DNA of 43,322 nt from a virus, in the IMG/VR virus record IMGVR_UViG_3300025704_001651, positions 1 through 43,322 of that record, one strand, 5' to 3'. The notes below the pieces were generated by a model. That model searched no databases, was not told where the DNA came from, and saw only the letters and a list, made by a program, of their open reading frames with translations. The translations under genes were made by a program, and so were the position numbers. The stretch's first letter is position 1; every line of letters begins with the position of its first letter. Positions 16,428 to 23,760 of this stretch are shown piece after piece.

Positions 16428-17081
16428 CTTCTTTCTAAATATAAAGTATTTCCTTTGGTTAGTGTCGTCTCTAATATCCAATATATCCAAATTAAACATA
16501 TTGGAAAGTTCTATGATAAAAGGAACATTCCATCCAAAGAACTCTATCCAGTATGCTTCTGGCTTGTCGTGTTGCACACCTGGGTTTACCCTGAAGAACA
16601 TGATACCACTGTCTGCCAGCAGATGCACACATCTCGATACCTCTGCAATGATCTTGTCTCTGTTACCAAAGTTCACCGAACCAAGACACAATATCGCATC
16701 AAACTTCTGATTTGTCTTGTATTCCAGTGTGCTAACTTTAAGGTCTGCTTCATCGTTGTATGGATCTATTCCTATCAAATTATCTATTTTGCCCTTAAAC
16801 TCATTGTACCCACACCCAACATCAAGCACTGCCCTAGGCTTAAGATTGTTGACTTCGTCTATCAGTGCAAGTCCAGAGTACTTCCATTTCTTCATGTCGT
16901 TCTGCCAGTATTTGGAGAAGTATTTGTTTAGGCAGGCGTCGTCTATTACTTGTACGTATTGTTCTATGGTGTCACATCTCTTAACTTCCACCCCAAATGT
17001 TTCTTTGATGTAGGGTTGTGTTATCTTGTTTAGGTCGTTTTGGCTGTGTACTAGCAGTTTTGCGAATATCTTTTTATTCAT
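16407..17081 (-). CDS. Class I SAM-dependent methyltransferase-like protein
   Basis: The 224-residue protein has motif I VLDVGCGYNEF (about 86-96) and an acidic motif II in LIGIDPYN. FDAILCLGSVNFG corresponds to motif IV, followed by a GIMFFRVNPG strand. This is the Rossmann-like SAM-binding core. N-terminal to it are about 80 helical residues. The substrate is unknown; small molecules, sugars or proteins are all possible, and there is no DPPY motif for adenine DNA methylation. AT-rich -10-like sequences (TAATAT 6 bases, TATAAT 8 bases before the ATG, with TAGACT upstream) hint at another short or absent leader. Confidence 0.78.
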   Translation of the reverse strand: MNKKIFAKLLVHSQNDLNKITQPYIKETFGVEVKRCDTIEQYVQVIDDACLNKYFSKYWQNDMKKWKYSGLALIDEVNNLKPRAVLDVGCGYNEFKGKIDNLIGIDPYNDEADLKVSTLEYKTNQKFDAILCLGSVNFGNRDKIIAEVSRCVHLLADSGIMFFRVNPGVQHDKPEAYWIEFFGWNVPFIIELSNMFNLDILDIRDDTNQRKYFIFRKKLTNLEK

Positions 17082-17113
17082 ACTGTTATATTATATAATA
17101 GTAGCAAGAAAGT

Positions 17114-17770
17114 CTATATATTTTTTTTTATCGGCTTTGACAATATCTGTCTAGTCTCATCAGTCATGACACCTGTAATTACCAACATGGGCCTAGGCTT
17201 GTTGCTGGCGTTTGCTGTTGAGTGTGGTAGGTTCTGCCAATCAAATTTGTGTATGTCTCCTGTCCGCCATCTGTCGAACTGTTCGTTACCGTACATTATG
17301 AATTGTCCTGGTTCCCAATCCTGCAACATTACCATTATACGAACAACATTATTAGGGTTGGCATCTAGATCATACAATTTGTCTATGTGCGTGTTCAATA
17401 CTTCTCCAGTGAACTGTATGTGTAGTTTAGATTTTGTAGAAGTCATTGCAAAGTAGTCTGTCATTCTTTGCAGTGTTGGACATTTAGTGAAGTCTGCTAG
17501 TCCTCTGTATATTGTCATCTTGGGATCTGCACCTGCTGTCTTTAGATCATTCTCTTCTGCTTCGACATTGATGTTGGTGTTTTCTCTGCCTGTACCTTCT
17601 CTACGGTTGCCCCAGTTCAGAGGTTTGCCATCTTCTATCACTGCTTGTAGTTCTGTCTGCCATCCACCTGTAAACTTGCCCAGGTGTTCAACACATTCTG
17701 TGTCCTTGTGCCATTTGTTGAAGTGGTAGTTGCTTCTTAATTTTGCGTCTTCCCAATTACTTGTAGACAT
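17114..17770 (-). CDS. 2-oxoglutarate/Fe(II)-dependent oxygenase
   Basis: The 218-residue protein has the iron facial triad: His128 and Asp130 in LNTHID, and His183 in LPHSTAN. Arg193 (KPRPMLVITG) is well placed to bind 2-oxoglutarate. The strand IQFTGEVLN and the segment QFIMYGNEQFDRWRTGD complete the double-stranded beta-helix. Such enzymes hydroxylate proteins, sugars, lipids or nucleic acid bases; the short C-terminal core resembles aspartyl-hydroxylase-type enzymes. It overlaps the sulfotransferase-like gene by 14 bases, suggesting a shared substrate or pathway. T4-like marine phages often carry several such enzymes without known targets. Confidence 0.8.
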   Translation of the reverse strand: MSTSNWEDAKLRSNYHFNKWHKDTECVEHLGKFTGGWQTELQAVIEDGKPLNWGNRREGTGRENTNINVEAEENDLKTAGADPKMTIYRGLADFTKCPTLQRMTDYFAMTSTKSKLHIQFTGEVLNTHIDKLYDLDANPNNVVRIMVMLQDWEPGQFIMYGNEQFDRWRTGDIHKFDWQNLPHSTANASNKPRPMLVITGVMTDETRQILSKPIKKNI

Positions 17771-18353
17771 ATACCTTGATATCCTTGTTCGTGTAGTTGT
17801 GTGTATGTATGCTGTCTCTGGGACCTGGTTCTTTTATTCCTAGGACCCGGCACAGGTCAAAATTGTCCACGGGACAGGTTATCCTGTTTAGGTTTTGCTG
17901 TATGAACCGTGTGATGTCTGTGTTTTCATCCTGTATGTGCGTCCACATCTTGTCCAAGTTCTCGAAGTGTTGGTAGTTGGGATATGTTATGCTGAACTCC
18001 CCACACAGTTTCCACCAGTCATAACATTCCATGTTGCTCCTGCGGACCAGCACGATGGGGTGTCCCAGCGTCTTCAGTTCGTCCAGTTGGTGTGCGAACG
18101 TGTGTGACTTGATGATCCTCCGGCCCGTGCCCGAGAATGGCTTGTCCCATTCGTCTCGACCGTTGTCGTACTCCATGCCTGGATCCCAATAGGCTCCTGT
18201 ATGCATAAGATGTTTGCGTCCAGGGGTATCGGCATCGTGGTAGTAGGTCCTTGCCTCGGAGTAGTCTGTGTGATCTATGTCATCACTCCAGTAGATGTTC
18301 TTGACAACACTACTCCACTTTGATCCTGGTGCCCCTGTAAACAAAATATACAT
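17757..18353 (-). CDS. Sulfotransferase-like P-loop protein
   Basis: The 198-residue protein begins MYILFTGAPGSKWSSVVKNI. The TGAPGSKWS loop matches the 5'-phosphosulfate-binding loop position of sulfotransferases. GRRIIKSHTFAHQL, then IVLVRRSNMECYDWW, resembles the 3'-phosphate-binding strand and helix. Family function would be transfer of sulfate from PAPS to an alcohol or amine. I recognise similar proteins in marine phages. Its start directly follows the tctC stop (TAGATG) and its end overlaps the 2OG oxygenase. A tailoring pair that hydroxylates then sulfates is possible, but inferred. Confidence 0.6.
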   Translation of the reverse strand: MYILFTGAPGSKWSSVVKNIYWSDDIDHTDYSEARTYYHDADTPGRKHLMHTGAYWDPGMEYDNGRDEWDKPFSGTGRRIIKSHTFAHQLDELKTLGHPIVLVRRSNMECYDWWKLCGEFSITYPNYQHFENLDKMWTHIQDENTDITRFIQQNLNRITCPVDNFDLCRVLGIKEPGPRDSIHTHNYTNKDIKVYVYK

Positions 18354-19400
18354 CTACTTGGTCAACTCTTCCTTGTAGATGGCATTGTAGCCCAATTGAT
18401 TCTTTCCAAAATCAGATAGTGTTTTCAATGCACCAGGTGTGATGAATGACTTCAGTGTTCTCACTGCGGCATCACCTTCCTCACCTGTTCTCCACTCGTA
18501 CTTGCCCACTTTCTTTTCGATGGCGGCCACCGACTCAGGATCCTTGATCATCTTGTCTAAAGCGTCGACAAGTTTTTGTTTGTTTGGATTGCCTGCGTTC
18601 ACCCAGAATGCTTTCTGTAATGCATCTCTCCAACTCTTTACAAGTTTGTATGCATCATAGAAGTCACCACTTGGTGCAACGCCATATGTAGATTCATACA
18701 GTGCTTCAAACGTTGGTTCTGTGAAGTTAGGATCTTCATCATGATCACCTGTGTTAACATTTAGTAGTCCATGATGGAACCAAGTGTATGCGTCACCTTT
18801 GCCTATTACTGGCATAACGTGTTTCTTGTATGCGGCAGGGTTCTCCCTGGTTGCGTTCAAGTCACCTCTGATGAATGCAAGTCTTCTCTCTGAGCCTTTC
18901 ATTCCTTTTACCCAAATGATCTTGTCTTCAAATGTTTTGATTGGATCACCGTTGGGACCTGTAAGCAACATAACGATTGCCATAATCTCTGGGGTCATTC
19001 CAGATCCTGACGGAAACTGTATTGGGCCATTTGTGGTGTCTGCTTTATTCCTCGCACCAACAATGATGTTGAGATTCATGTGTCCCACTGATTCCCAGTC
19101 AAAGTAGTTGTAATCAACTGGCTCAGTAAGATATGATATACCGTTACCGCCATGTGATACAAGTATAGTCTTGTTGTTGAATCTAAGTTCATTTTGGAAC
19201 TCGTTTGGCCCCAGTTGATCTCTTGCACCTGGCTTGTATATCAAGTTAATCTTCTCACCTAGGTGTTTCTCCCATTCTGCTACAACTATCTGTGCCCACA
19301 CAGAAGTTCCACCAGATGGTTTTTGTGGCACGATTAAATTGTAATCTGCCAATGCTGTTGTTGTTATTAAGAACAAGGCCATTATTGTTTTCTTAAGCAT
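18354..19400 (-). CDS. tctC: TctC-like periplasmic solute-binding protein
   Basis: The 348-residue protein has a clear signal peptide (MLKKTIMALFLITTTALA, cut after residue 18). The mature start YNLIVPQKPSGGTSVWAQIV resembles the Bug/TctC binding-protein opening, including the P.GG.T loop. Length is near the family norm. TctC proteins bind carboxylates such as citrate in the periplasm and deliver them to the TctA/TctB membrane complex. The ATG overlaps the tctA stop by 8 bases, so they are one operon. Phage expression would change uptake by the infected Gram-negative cell. The natural ligand cannot be read from the sequence. Confidence 0.8.
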   Translation of the reverse strand: MLKKTIMALFLITTTALADYNLIVPQKPSGGTSVWAQIVVAEWEKHLGEKINLIYKPGARDQLGPNEFQNELRFNNKTILVSHGGNGISYLTEPVDYNYFDWESVGHMNLNIIVGARNKADTTNGPIQFPSGSGMTPEIMAIVMLLTGPNGDPIKTFEDKIIWVKGMKGSERRLAFIRGDLNATRENPAAYKKHVMPVIGKGDAYTWFHHGLLNVNTGDHDEDPNFTEPTFEALYESTYGVAPSGDFYDAYKLVKSWRDALQKAFWVNAGNPNKQKLVDALDKMIKDPESVAAIEKKVGKYEWRTGEEGDAAVRTLKSFITPGALKTLSDFGKNQLGYNAIYKEELTK

Positions 19401-20829
19401 AGTCTAGTTTACTCCGTTTTGTTAATCCCCAATACAGTAAAAGTATAACACAGATCATTATGCAAATAAAGATCGGTCTCGTGACTAAATCATTTACCGT
19501 GTGGAGTGTTGTTAGTTGATAAGTGAGGCTATATATTCGATCACTTAATAGATATCCAATAAGCAGTGCTGGCCTGCTCACTTGGAATTTTTTACATAGT
19601 AGTCCCATGATTGAGAACACTAATAGCACTGCAAGGTCTTCCCACCCGCCTGTGTATTGCAAGGTCGCCCAAACTATCACAGCAAGTATGAAAGGAAAGT
19701 AATACACATATGGTACTCTTGTAACCCACCCCGCGAAATATGCCAGTCCATAACAGATGACAGCAGTTATGATTGTTCCTATTAAAAAAGCAAATGTCAT
19801 GCTGTCAAATAATCTGTCGTCGTAAAATGTATCAGGTGAACCTAGGTCAATGCCCAGGTATAAAAATAGTCCCATCAGTATCGCGGCGAAACTTGCACCT
19901 GGGATTCCAAACAGCACAGTTGGAATAAACGATGCGGCCTTCTGTGCGTTGTTGGCACCTTCGGCACCTATCACGCCTTTGACGTTGCCCACACCAAACT
20001 TCTCTTTGGGATTGGCCGCCACCGTGGCACCGTATGCTAACCAGTCTGCCATTGCACCACCCAGTCCAGGTAGCAGTCCTATGAAAGAACCTATGGCTCC
20101 TCCCCTGATGCTATCCTTCCAACATCTAATAGTATCTTTTACACCTTGTTTTAGATCTTGCCAACTGCCGTGTTCTGCTTTGATTGTTGTAGTCTTCTTT
20201 CTGTTGAACCATCCATTCCAAAGTTCTGGTATTGCGAACAGTCCTGCAACATAAGGCAGTATTTGTATACCATCTTCTAAATATCTCCAACCCATTGTGA
20301 AACGTGGAACGTTGTTTACATCAACTCCTACCAGACCTATGGTGACTCCTAATGCTATCGCCAACGCACTCCTGAAATATTTCCTAGTGGATACAAAGCC
20401 CACAGTCACAAATGCTAGTAGTACCAATGCCCATAACTCTGGTATGCCCATGTACATGACAACCTTGGTGTACCATGGCAAGAATAAAAATGTAAGTGAT
20501 CCAAAGAACAAACCATTCGCTGTGCTTGATGTTATCGCGGCACTCAATGCCCGTGTCGCCTCACCGTTCTTGGCCATTGGGAATCCGTCAACCATTGTTG
20601 CCGCCGCAGAGTTGGCCCCGGGTATGCCTAATAGCACACCACTGAAAGAATCACCGGTTGTTGAGGATGCCACGACTGCCACACAAAAGATCACACCCAG
20701 GTAGGGGTCGCCCACAAAGTAGGGCATGAATCCAAATAGTGTGATTAGTCCTGTCGTTGCTCCCGCGGCTGGTATTAGGCCAATGATCAAGCCGTACACA
20801 ATACCTGCCAATAATATAACAAGTTCCAT
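19393..20829 (-). CDS. tctA: TctA-family large transporter subunit
   Basis: The 478-residue, highly hydrophobic protein has about 11-12 membrane segments. It has the duplicated TctA signatures: LLGIPGANSAAATMVDGFPMAKNG in the first half, and LLPGLGGAMADWLAYG plus VLFGIPGASFAAILMG in the second. These are hallmarks of the tripartite tricarboxylate transporter large subunit, which moves carboxylates using a cation gradient. It is full length. The small partner subunit TctB (about 150 residues, four segments) is not found anywhere in the window. No good Shine-Dalgarno precedes the ATG. The gene is unusual for a phage; a host-derived metabolic gene is inferred. Confidence 0.88.
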   Translation of the reverse strand: MELVILLAGIVYGLIIGLIPAAGATTGLITLFGFMPYFVGDPYLGVIFCVAVVASSTTGDSFSGVLLGIPGANSAAATMVDGFPMAKNGEATRALSAAITSSTANGLFFGSLTFLFLPWYTKVVMYMGIPELWALVLLAFVTVGFVSTRKYFRSALAIALGVTIGLVGVDVNNVPRFTMGWRYLEDGIQILPYVAGLFAIPELWNGWFNRKKTTTIKAEHGSWQDLKQGVKDTIRCWKDSIRGGAIGSFIGLLPGLGGAMADWLAYGATVAANPKEKFGVGNVKGVIGAEGANNAQKAASFIPTVLFGIPGASFAAILMGLFLYLGIDLGSPDTFYDDRLFDSMTFAFLIGTIITAVICYGLAYFAGWVTRVPYVYYFPFILAVIVWATLQYTGGWEDLAVLLVFSIMGLLCKKFQVSRPALLIGYLLSDRIYSLTYQLTTLHTVNDLVTRPIFICIMICVILLLYWGLTKRSKLDYA

Positions 20830-20907
20830 ATCAATAATTTTTGGGGGTTAATGCTGTGAACTTCTCTGGGAGCGTTACAACAAAATATAATGTACTTATG
20901 TGCAATC

Positions 20908-21813
20908 CTATGTGCCTATTGCATTACCGAACAGGTATACGTGTACTCTGGCCGCCACGTTGTACCCTCTTTTGAATGCCTCTTCTGCCACTTTACCAGC
21001 ACCTGCTGTTTGTTCTTCTTCTCTTGCTCCTACAGGCATTATCCATACTGGCCAATCTACACCAGCCTCTCTGAATTTTCTCACTGTGTTTTCTAGTTCT
21101 TCCCATTGTCGTCTTTCATCTCCCACAACAAATTTCAGTTGTCCTCTGTCCGAACACTCCTTATATTCTGCTACGTTCTCAGGTTTGATTGCCTTCTCTG
21201 TCTTCTCCCCTGACACTGTGAATAGTTTGGGACTCACACTAAAGAATATCTCTTCCGGAATATTTTTTACCCACTGTTTGAATGGTTCAGTAAGTTTTTG
21301 TGTGCCGTTTGTTTCATATGTCATTGAACTTGGCAAGTTTGCTCTCTTTTCCAATGCCTTGTATATGCCCATGCTGGCGGCCTGCCCTGTAATCATCAGT
21401 GGTTCTCCGCCTGTGAAACACAGGTGTTGGTGTTGTCGTGAGTTTGGATGTAGGAACAATCCATTTGCGTTTGTGTCAGTCTTGAGTATGTCTACGATCT
21501 TGTCCGCCATCACAGTAGGAGTCTCGTGTCCCATCAATTTCTTGAACTTCTTTGCCCATGTGTAACTGGAATCACAACCTTTCTCCCACACGGGTAAATC
21601 TTCAACCCTCTTTACACTGTCGACGTCAAAGTCTTCAAACGGTAGATCATACGTGTCCGGATTGGTTGGATCCACTTGTCCGAATCCGCTACACTGTAAA
21701 TTGCACAAGAAGAATCTTATCCATGCAGTGGGCACACCCGTGTAGTGTCCTTCACCTTGTATGCTGTGAAATATCTCTGAATAGTAATATTTTTTTTCTA
21801 TTTCTTTTTCCAT
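20908..21813 (-). CDS. queE: QueE-like 7-carboxy-7-deazaguanine synthase (radical SAM)
   Basis: The 301-residue protein has the QueE start SEIFHSIQGEGHYTGVPTAWIRF, seen from residue 12. The radical SAM cysteines are C37 and C41 (FFLCNLQC), but the third is C80 in WEKGCDSSYTW, with 38 residues between C41 and C80 instead of the usual two. GGEP (135-138) contacts SAM, as in the family. QueE converts 6-carboxytetrahydropterin to 7-carboxy-7-deazaguanine. With FolE, a QueD-like protein and DpdA in the window, it most likely serves DNA 7-deazaguanine modification. The protein is longer than bacterial QueE (about 220), partly from that insertion. Confidence 0.85.
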   Translation of the reverse strand: MEKEIEKKYYYSEIFHSIQGEGHYTGVPTAWIRFFLCNLQCSGFGQVDPTNPDTYDLPFEDFDVDSVKRVEDLPVWEKGCDSSYTWAKKFKKLMGHETPTVMADKIVDILKTDTNANGLFLHPNSRQHQHLCFTGGEPLMITGQAASMGIYKALEKRANLPSSMTYETNGTQKLTEPFKQWVKNIPEEIFFSVSPKLFTVSGEKTEKAIKPENVAEYKECSDRGQLKFVVGDERRQWEELENTVRKFREAGVDWPVWIMPVGAREEEQTAGAGKVAEEAFKRGYNVAARVHVYLFGNAIGT

Positions 21814-22226
21814 AGGTCCGGATCTATATCTTTTGTTGCCTTGACTATATCATCCATTGTAAACTGTTCTTGCTTTTCTGTCAACTTTGGTTTATTTAGG
21901 TCGTCTGGGAAATCTCGGTAAAGGAAATGTTGTATAGTTTCAACATCCACATATTGGTTGAAACCTACGTGTACTTTGTCAACATCCTTGTCTGCTATGG
22001 TTATTGTCATGGCGTCGTCGAGTGCCTGCATGTTTACAAACTCCATGTCTATCCTGAACTCAGGCATGTCCATTGATCTAAAACCTAGTTTCATTCTCGT
22101 GATTCTGTACGTAATCATCTTGTTGTGTTCAACAAGTTTATCAAGGAACAGACTCATTTTGGCAACAAAATCATGTGCTGTAATATTTTTTTTGTGGTCT
22201 GCGTATATAGTATATATGTTAGCCAA
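21798..22226 (-). CDS. Small protein of dimeric alpha/beta-barrel type, TTG start
   Basis: 142 residues, read from a TTG at 22226. AGGAGG lies 5 bases upstream, and the TTG overlaps the stop of the amidinotransferase-like gene (22219). A downstream ATG at 22157 would lose conserved-looking sequence. The core YRITRMKLGF, EFRIDMEFVNMQALDDAM and VHVGFNQYVDVE suggests a ferredoxin-like alpha/beta fold; a final FLYRDFPDD motif follows. I think it resembles DUF6614-type proteins of marine bacteria, with low certainty. It lies between QueE and the amidinotransferase-like gene, overlapping both, so it is probably part of the same pathway. Confidence 0.65.
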   Translation of the reverse strand: MANIYTIYADHKKNITAHDFVAKMSLFLDKLVEHNKMITYRITRMKLGFRSMDMPEFRIDMEFVNMQALDDAMTITIADKDVDKVHVGFNQYVDVETIQHFLYRDFPDDLNKPKLTEKQEQFTMDDIVKATKDIDPDLWKKK

Positions 22227-23232
22227 AATAATCCTCCTGTGTGCCTTCCCTATACAAATCTTGTGTGATACAGTGTATGCCGCCATCCCAGAAGTACCTG
22301 TGTCGAAAGTTGAAAACAATAGGCTCGACTTTGTGTTTTTTAAAATGGTCAAAAACTGTTTTGTTGTAATTGTTGCATATAATCGTGTTTTGATCAATAG
22401 AAAGCATGTTCACATCAAACACTGTCTCTTCTACATACCCAACCCAGTCCTTCAACCAGGTGTTTACAAATTGTATTAATTGGTCATTGTGTTCTTCACC
22501 GTTGAGCCACCACTGTCCACCCACTTTGTCCTTCATCTTCAAAAAAGGACTTACCTTGTCCCATGATTGATCGGGTAGGTAGAGGACGTCCCATCCTGGA
22601 AAGTTTTCCTCGTATTTCTGTATTTCTTTCAAAGATACGATGCAACCTGGTTTAACCACACAAAATACTCCGTCGCTGTGATATCCCCTATCCGAAATGT
22701 GTACTCTGAATCCTTCATCTCTCCATTTTTGGGCATACTTGTTCATTATTTGTTTTGGTACTTCAGAATGTATGTCCCACCATAAATCTTTACCAACACG
22801 ACAGATAGAAGCCGTAGAAATGACAGGAGGAGTATTATCTATCCTTAAATTTTTTCTAGGAACTCTTTTTAATACATCAGTATAGCCGTCGATAGGTCCA
22901 CACACAGCATAAAGTGTTTCTCCGATTACTGCGAAATGATCTCTTGGATTTACTGGAGGCCTAAATATATTTTTAAGTGATCCTACTTTGTTAATATCTA
23001 AAAAACTTCTATATGTTTTTACACCTGCGTCTTTTAATATTTTTTCAAGTGTTTGATAATCCTCTTCTGTTTCATCTGCAATACGTTTGAGAGGATCCAT
23101 GATCTTGTTGTTCTTGTATATAGGTAGGTCATGAAACCATTCTGCTTGAAATCCGGATCCAATCCAACAGTGTTTTAATGGATCGAAAGTTGCGTAACCT
23201 TTGATAGGTATTTTATTTTCTTGATTTGTCAT
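22219..23232 (-). CDS. Amidinotransferase-superfamily protein
   Basis: The 337-residue protein starts at the ATG at 23232 (MTNQENKIP); a TTG at 23244 is also in frame. It has the glycine/inosamine amidinotransferase layout: FRPPVNPRDHFAVIGETLY in the first third, a central SDRGYHSDGVFCVVKPG, and RYFWDGGIHCITQDLYREG at the C terminus. In that last segment the cysteine is the expected nucleophile and the preceding histidine its partner. The family moves an amidino group from arginine to an amine, or hydrolyses related bonds. The neighbours on either side are a cupin gene and the 21798-22226 gene followed by QueE. The acceptor is unknown. Confidence 0.78.
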   Translation of the reverse strand: MTNQENKIPIKGYATFDPLKHCWIGSGFQAEWFHDLPIYKNNKIMDPLKRIADETEEDYQTLEKILKDAGVKTYRSFLDINKVGSLKNIFRPPVNPRDHFAVIGETLYAVCGPIDGYTDVLKRVPRKNLRIDNTPPVISTASICRVGKDLWWDIHSEVPKQIMNKYAQKWRDEGFRVHISDRGYHSDGVFCVVKPGCIVSLKEIQKYEENFPGWDVLYLPDQSWDKVSPFLKMKDKVGGQWWLNGEEHNDQLIQFVNTWLKDWVGYVEETVFDVNMLSIDQNTIICNNYNKTVFDHFKKHKVEPIVFNFRHRYFWDGGIHCITQDLYREGTQEDYFG

Positions 23233-23611
23233 TTTTTTTATCAAGCCTTACTACGTTGCCTGTCTGTAAATGACCCACAGATTCTCTTTGTATATCGTTG
23301 TGTCTGAATTCCGCCCAATACAACTCAAACGCAACACCATCTTCTAATCCCTCGAAAGAGTGATATAGTCCTGGCTTCACTGCTGTGTAGTCACCGGCTT
23401 TAAGTATGGTCTCGTCTACTAGGTCGTAGTCCTTCTGCCACACACGGATCTTCATCTCGCCTGACATCACGTAGAAACCATTCCATTTGTATTCGTGTTT
23501 GTGTTTTGAACACGTGCCACCTTTCACAAAATCTATCCTGTGAAATTCACAAGAACCGTTCGCTTCGATTAGTTCTGTTGATCCCCAAATTTTTCCTGCT
23601 TTGTTTCCCAT
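23213..23611 (-). CDS. Cupin-domain protein
   Basis: This 132-residue single-domain cupin has motif 1 GGTCSKHKHEYKWNGFYVMSG with His37, His39 and Glu40, and motif 2 GDYTAVKPGLYHSF with His84. These are the four usual metal ligands. Single cupins include isomerases, dioxygenases and sensor proteins. It ends overlapping the amidinotransferase-like gene by 20 bases. The ATG lies only 9 bases after a perfect -10 box and has no Shine-Dalgarno, so translation may be leaderless or nearly so. Function within the cluster is not determined. Confidence 0.78.
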   Translation of the reverse strand: MGNKAGKIWGSTELIEANGSCEFHRIDFVKGGTCSKHKHEYKWNGFYVMSGEMKIRVWQKDYDLVDETILKAGDYTAVKPGLYHSFEGLEDGVAFELYWAEFRHNDIQRESVGHLQTGNVVRLDKKNDKSRK

Positions 23612-23620
23612 GATGTTTTT

Positions 23621-23649
23621 ATTATAAATGTATTTAGATGTTTTGTCAA
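23621..23649 (-). promoter_or_regulatory. Perfect-consensus sigma70 promoter
   Basis: On the minus strand: TTGACA (23649-23644), 17-base spacer, TATAAT (23626-23621), then 9 bases to the cupin ATG. The -35 box overlaps one arm of the hairpin at 23646-23673. It should drive the cupin, the amidinotransferase-like gene, the 21798-22226 gene and queE. Confidence 0.85.
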
Positions 23650-23673
23650 TGGGGGAAATAAATCCCCCATTGA
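23646..23673. terminator. Perfect 11-bp hairpin, possible terminator
   Basis: The arms TCAATGGGGGA (23646-23656) and TCCCCCATTGA (23663-23673) pair perfectly around a 6-base loop. It follows the 27-residue membrane gene on the minus strand, at the end of the upstream transcription unit. Neither strand shows a proper U-tract after it, so factor-independent termination is uncertain. It may instead be an RNA-stability or insulating element. Confidence 0.55.
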
Positions 23674-23675
23674 TT

Positions 23676-23759
23676 CTAAAGTAGTGTGAATGCCACGACA
23701 GCCGTAACCGCTAGTACTACTGCTAGTATACCGGCGCCTGTGTAGACTTTGTTCATCAT
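23676..23759 (-). CDS. Very small membrane peptide (27 aa)
   Basis: A short frame starts at ATG 23759 (or 23756), one base after the TAG stop of the transporter gene. It ends at TAG 23676-23678, just before the hairpin. It encodes MMNKVYTGAGILAVVLAV, then a hydrophobic Ala/Val/Leu run: one complete membrane helix with a basic N-terminal side. Position, length and composition fit a real small membrane protein, possibly an accessory of the transporter. Function unknown; chance cannot be excluded. Confidence 0.5.
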   Translation of the reverse strand: MMNKVYTGAGILAVVLAVTAVVAFTLL

Positions 23760-23760
23760 A

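Noticed and set aside
16365-16931. 188-codon plus-strand frame opposite the methyltransferase
   Set aside because: The minus strand carries clear SAM motifs and a promoter; the plus frame shows no domain or Shine-Dalgarno.
20900-21565. 221-codon plus-strand frame opposite QueE
   Set aside because: It is fully antisense to a gene with clear radical SAM motifs, and its composition is that of a shadow frame.
22158-22397. Upstream extension of the 21798-22226 gene to an ATG-like start at 22397
   Set aside because: It would overlap about 180 bases of the conserved C terminus of the amidinotransferase-like protein; the TTG with AGGAGG at 22226 is better.
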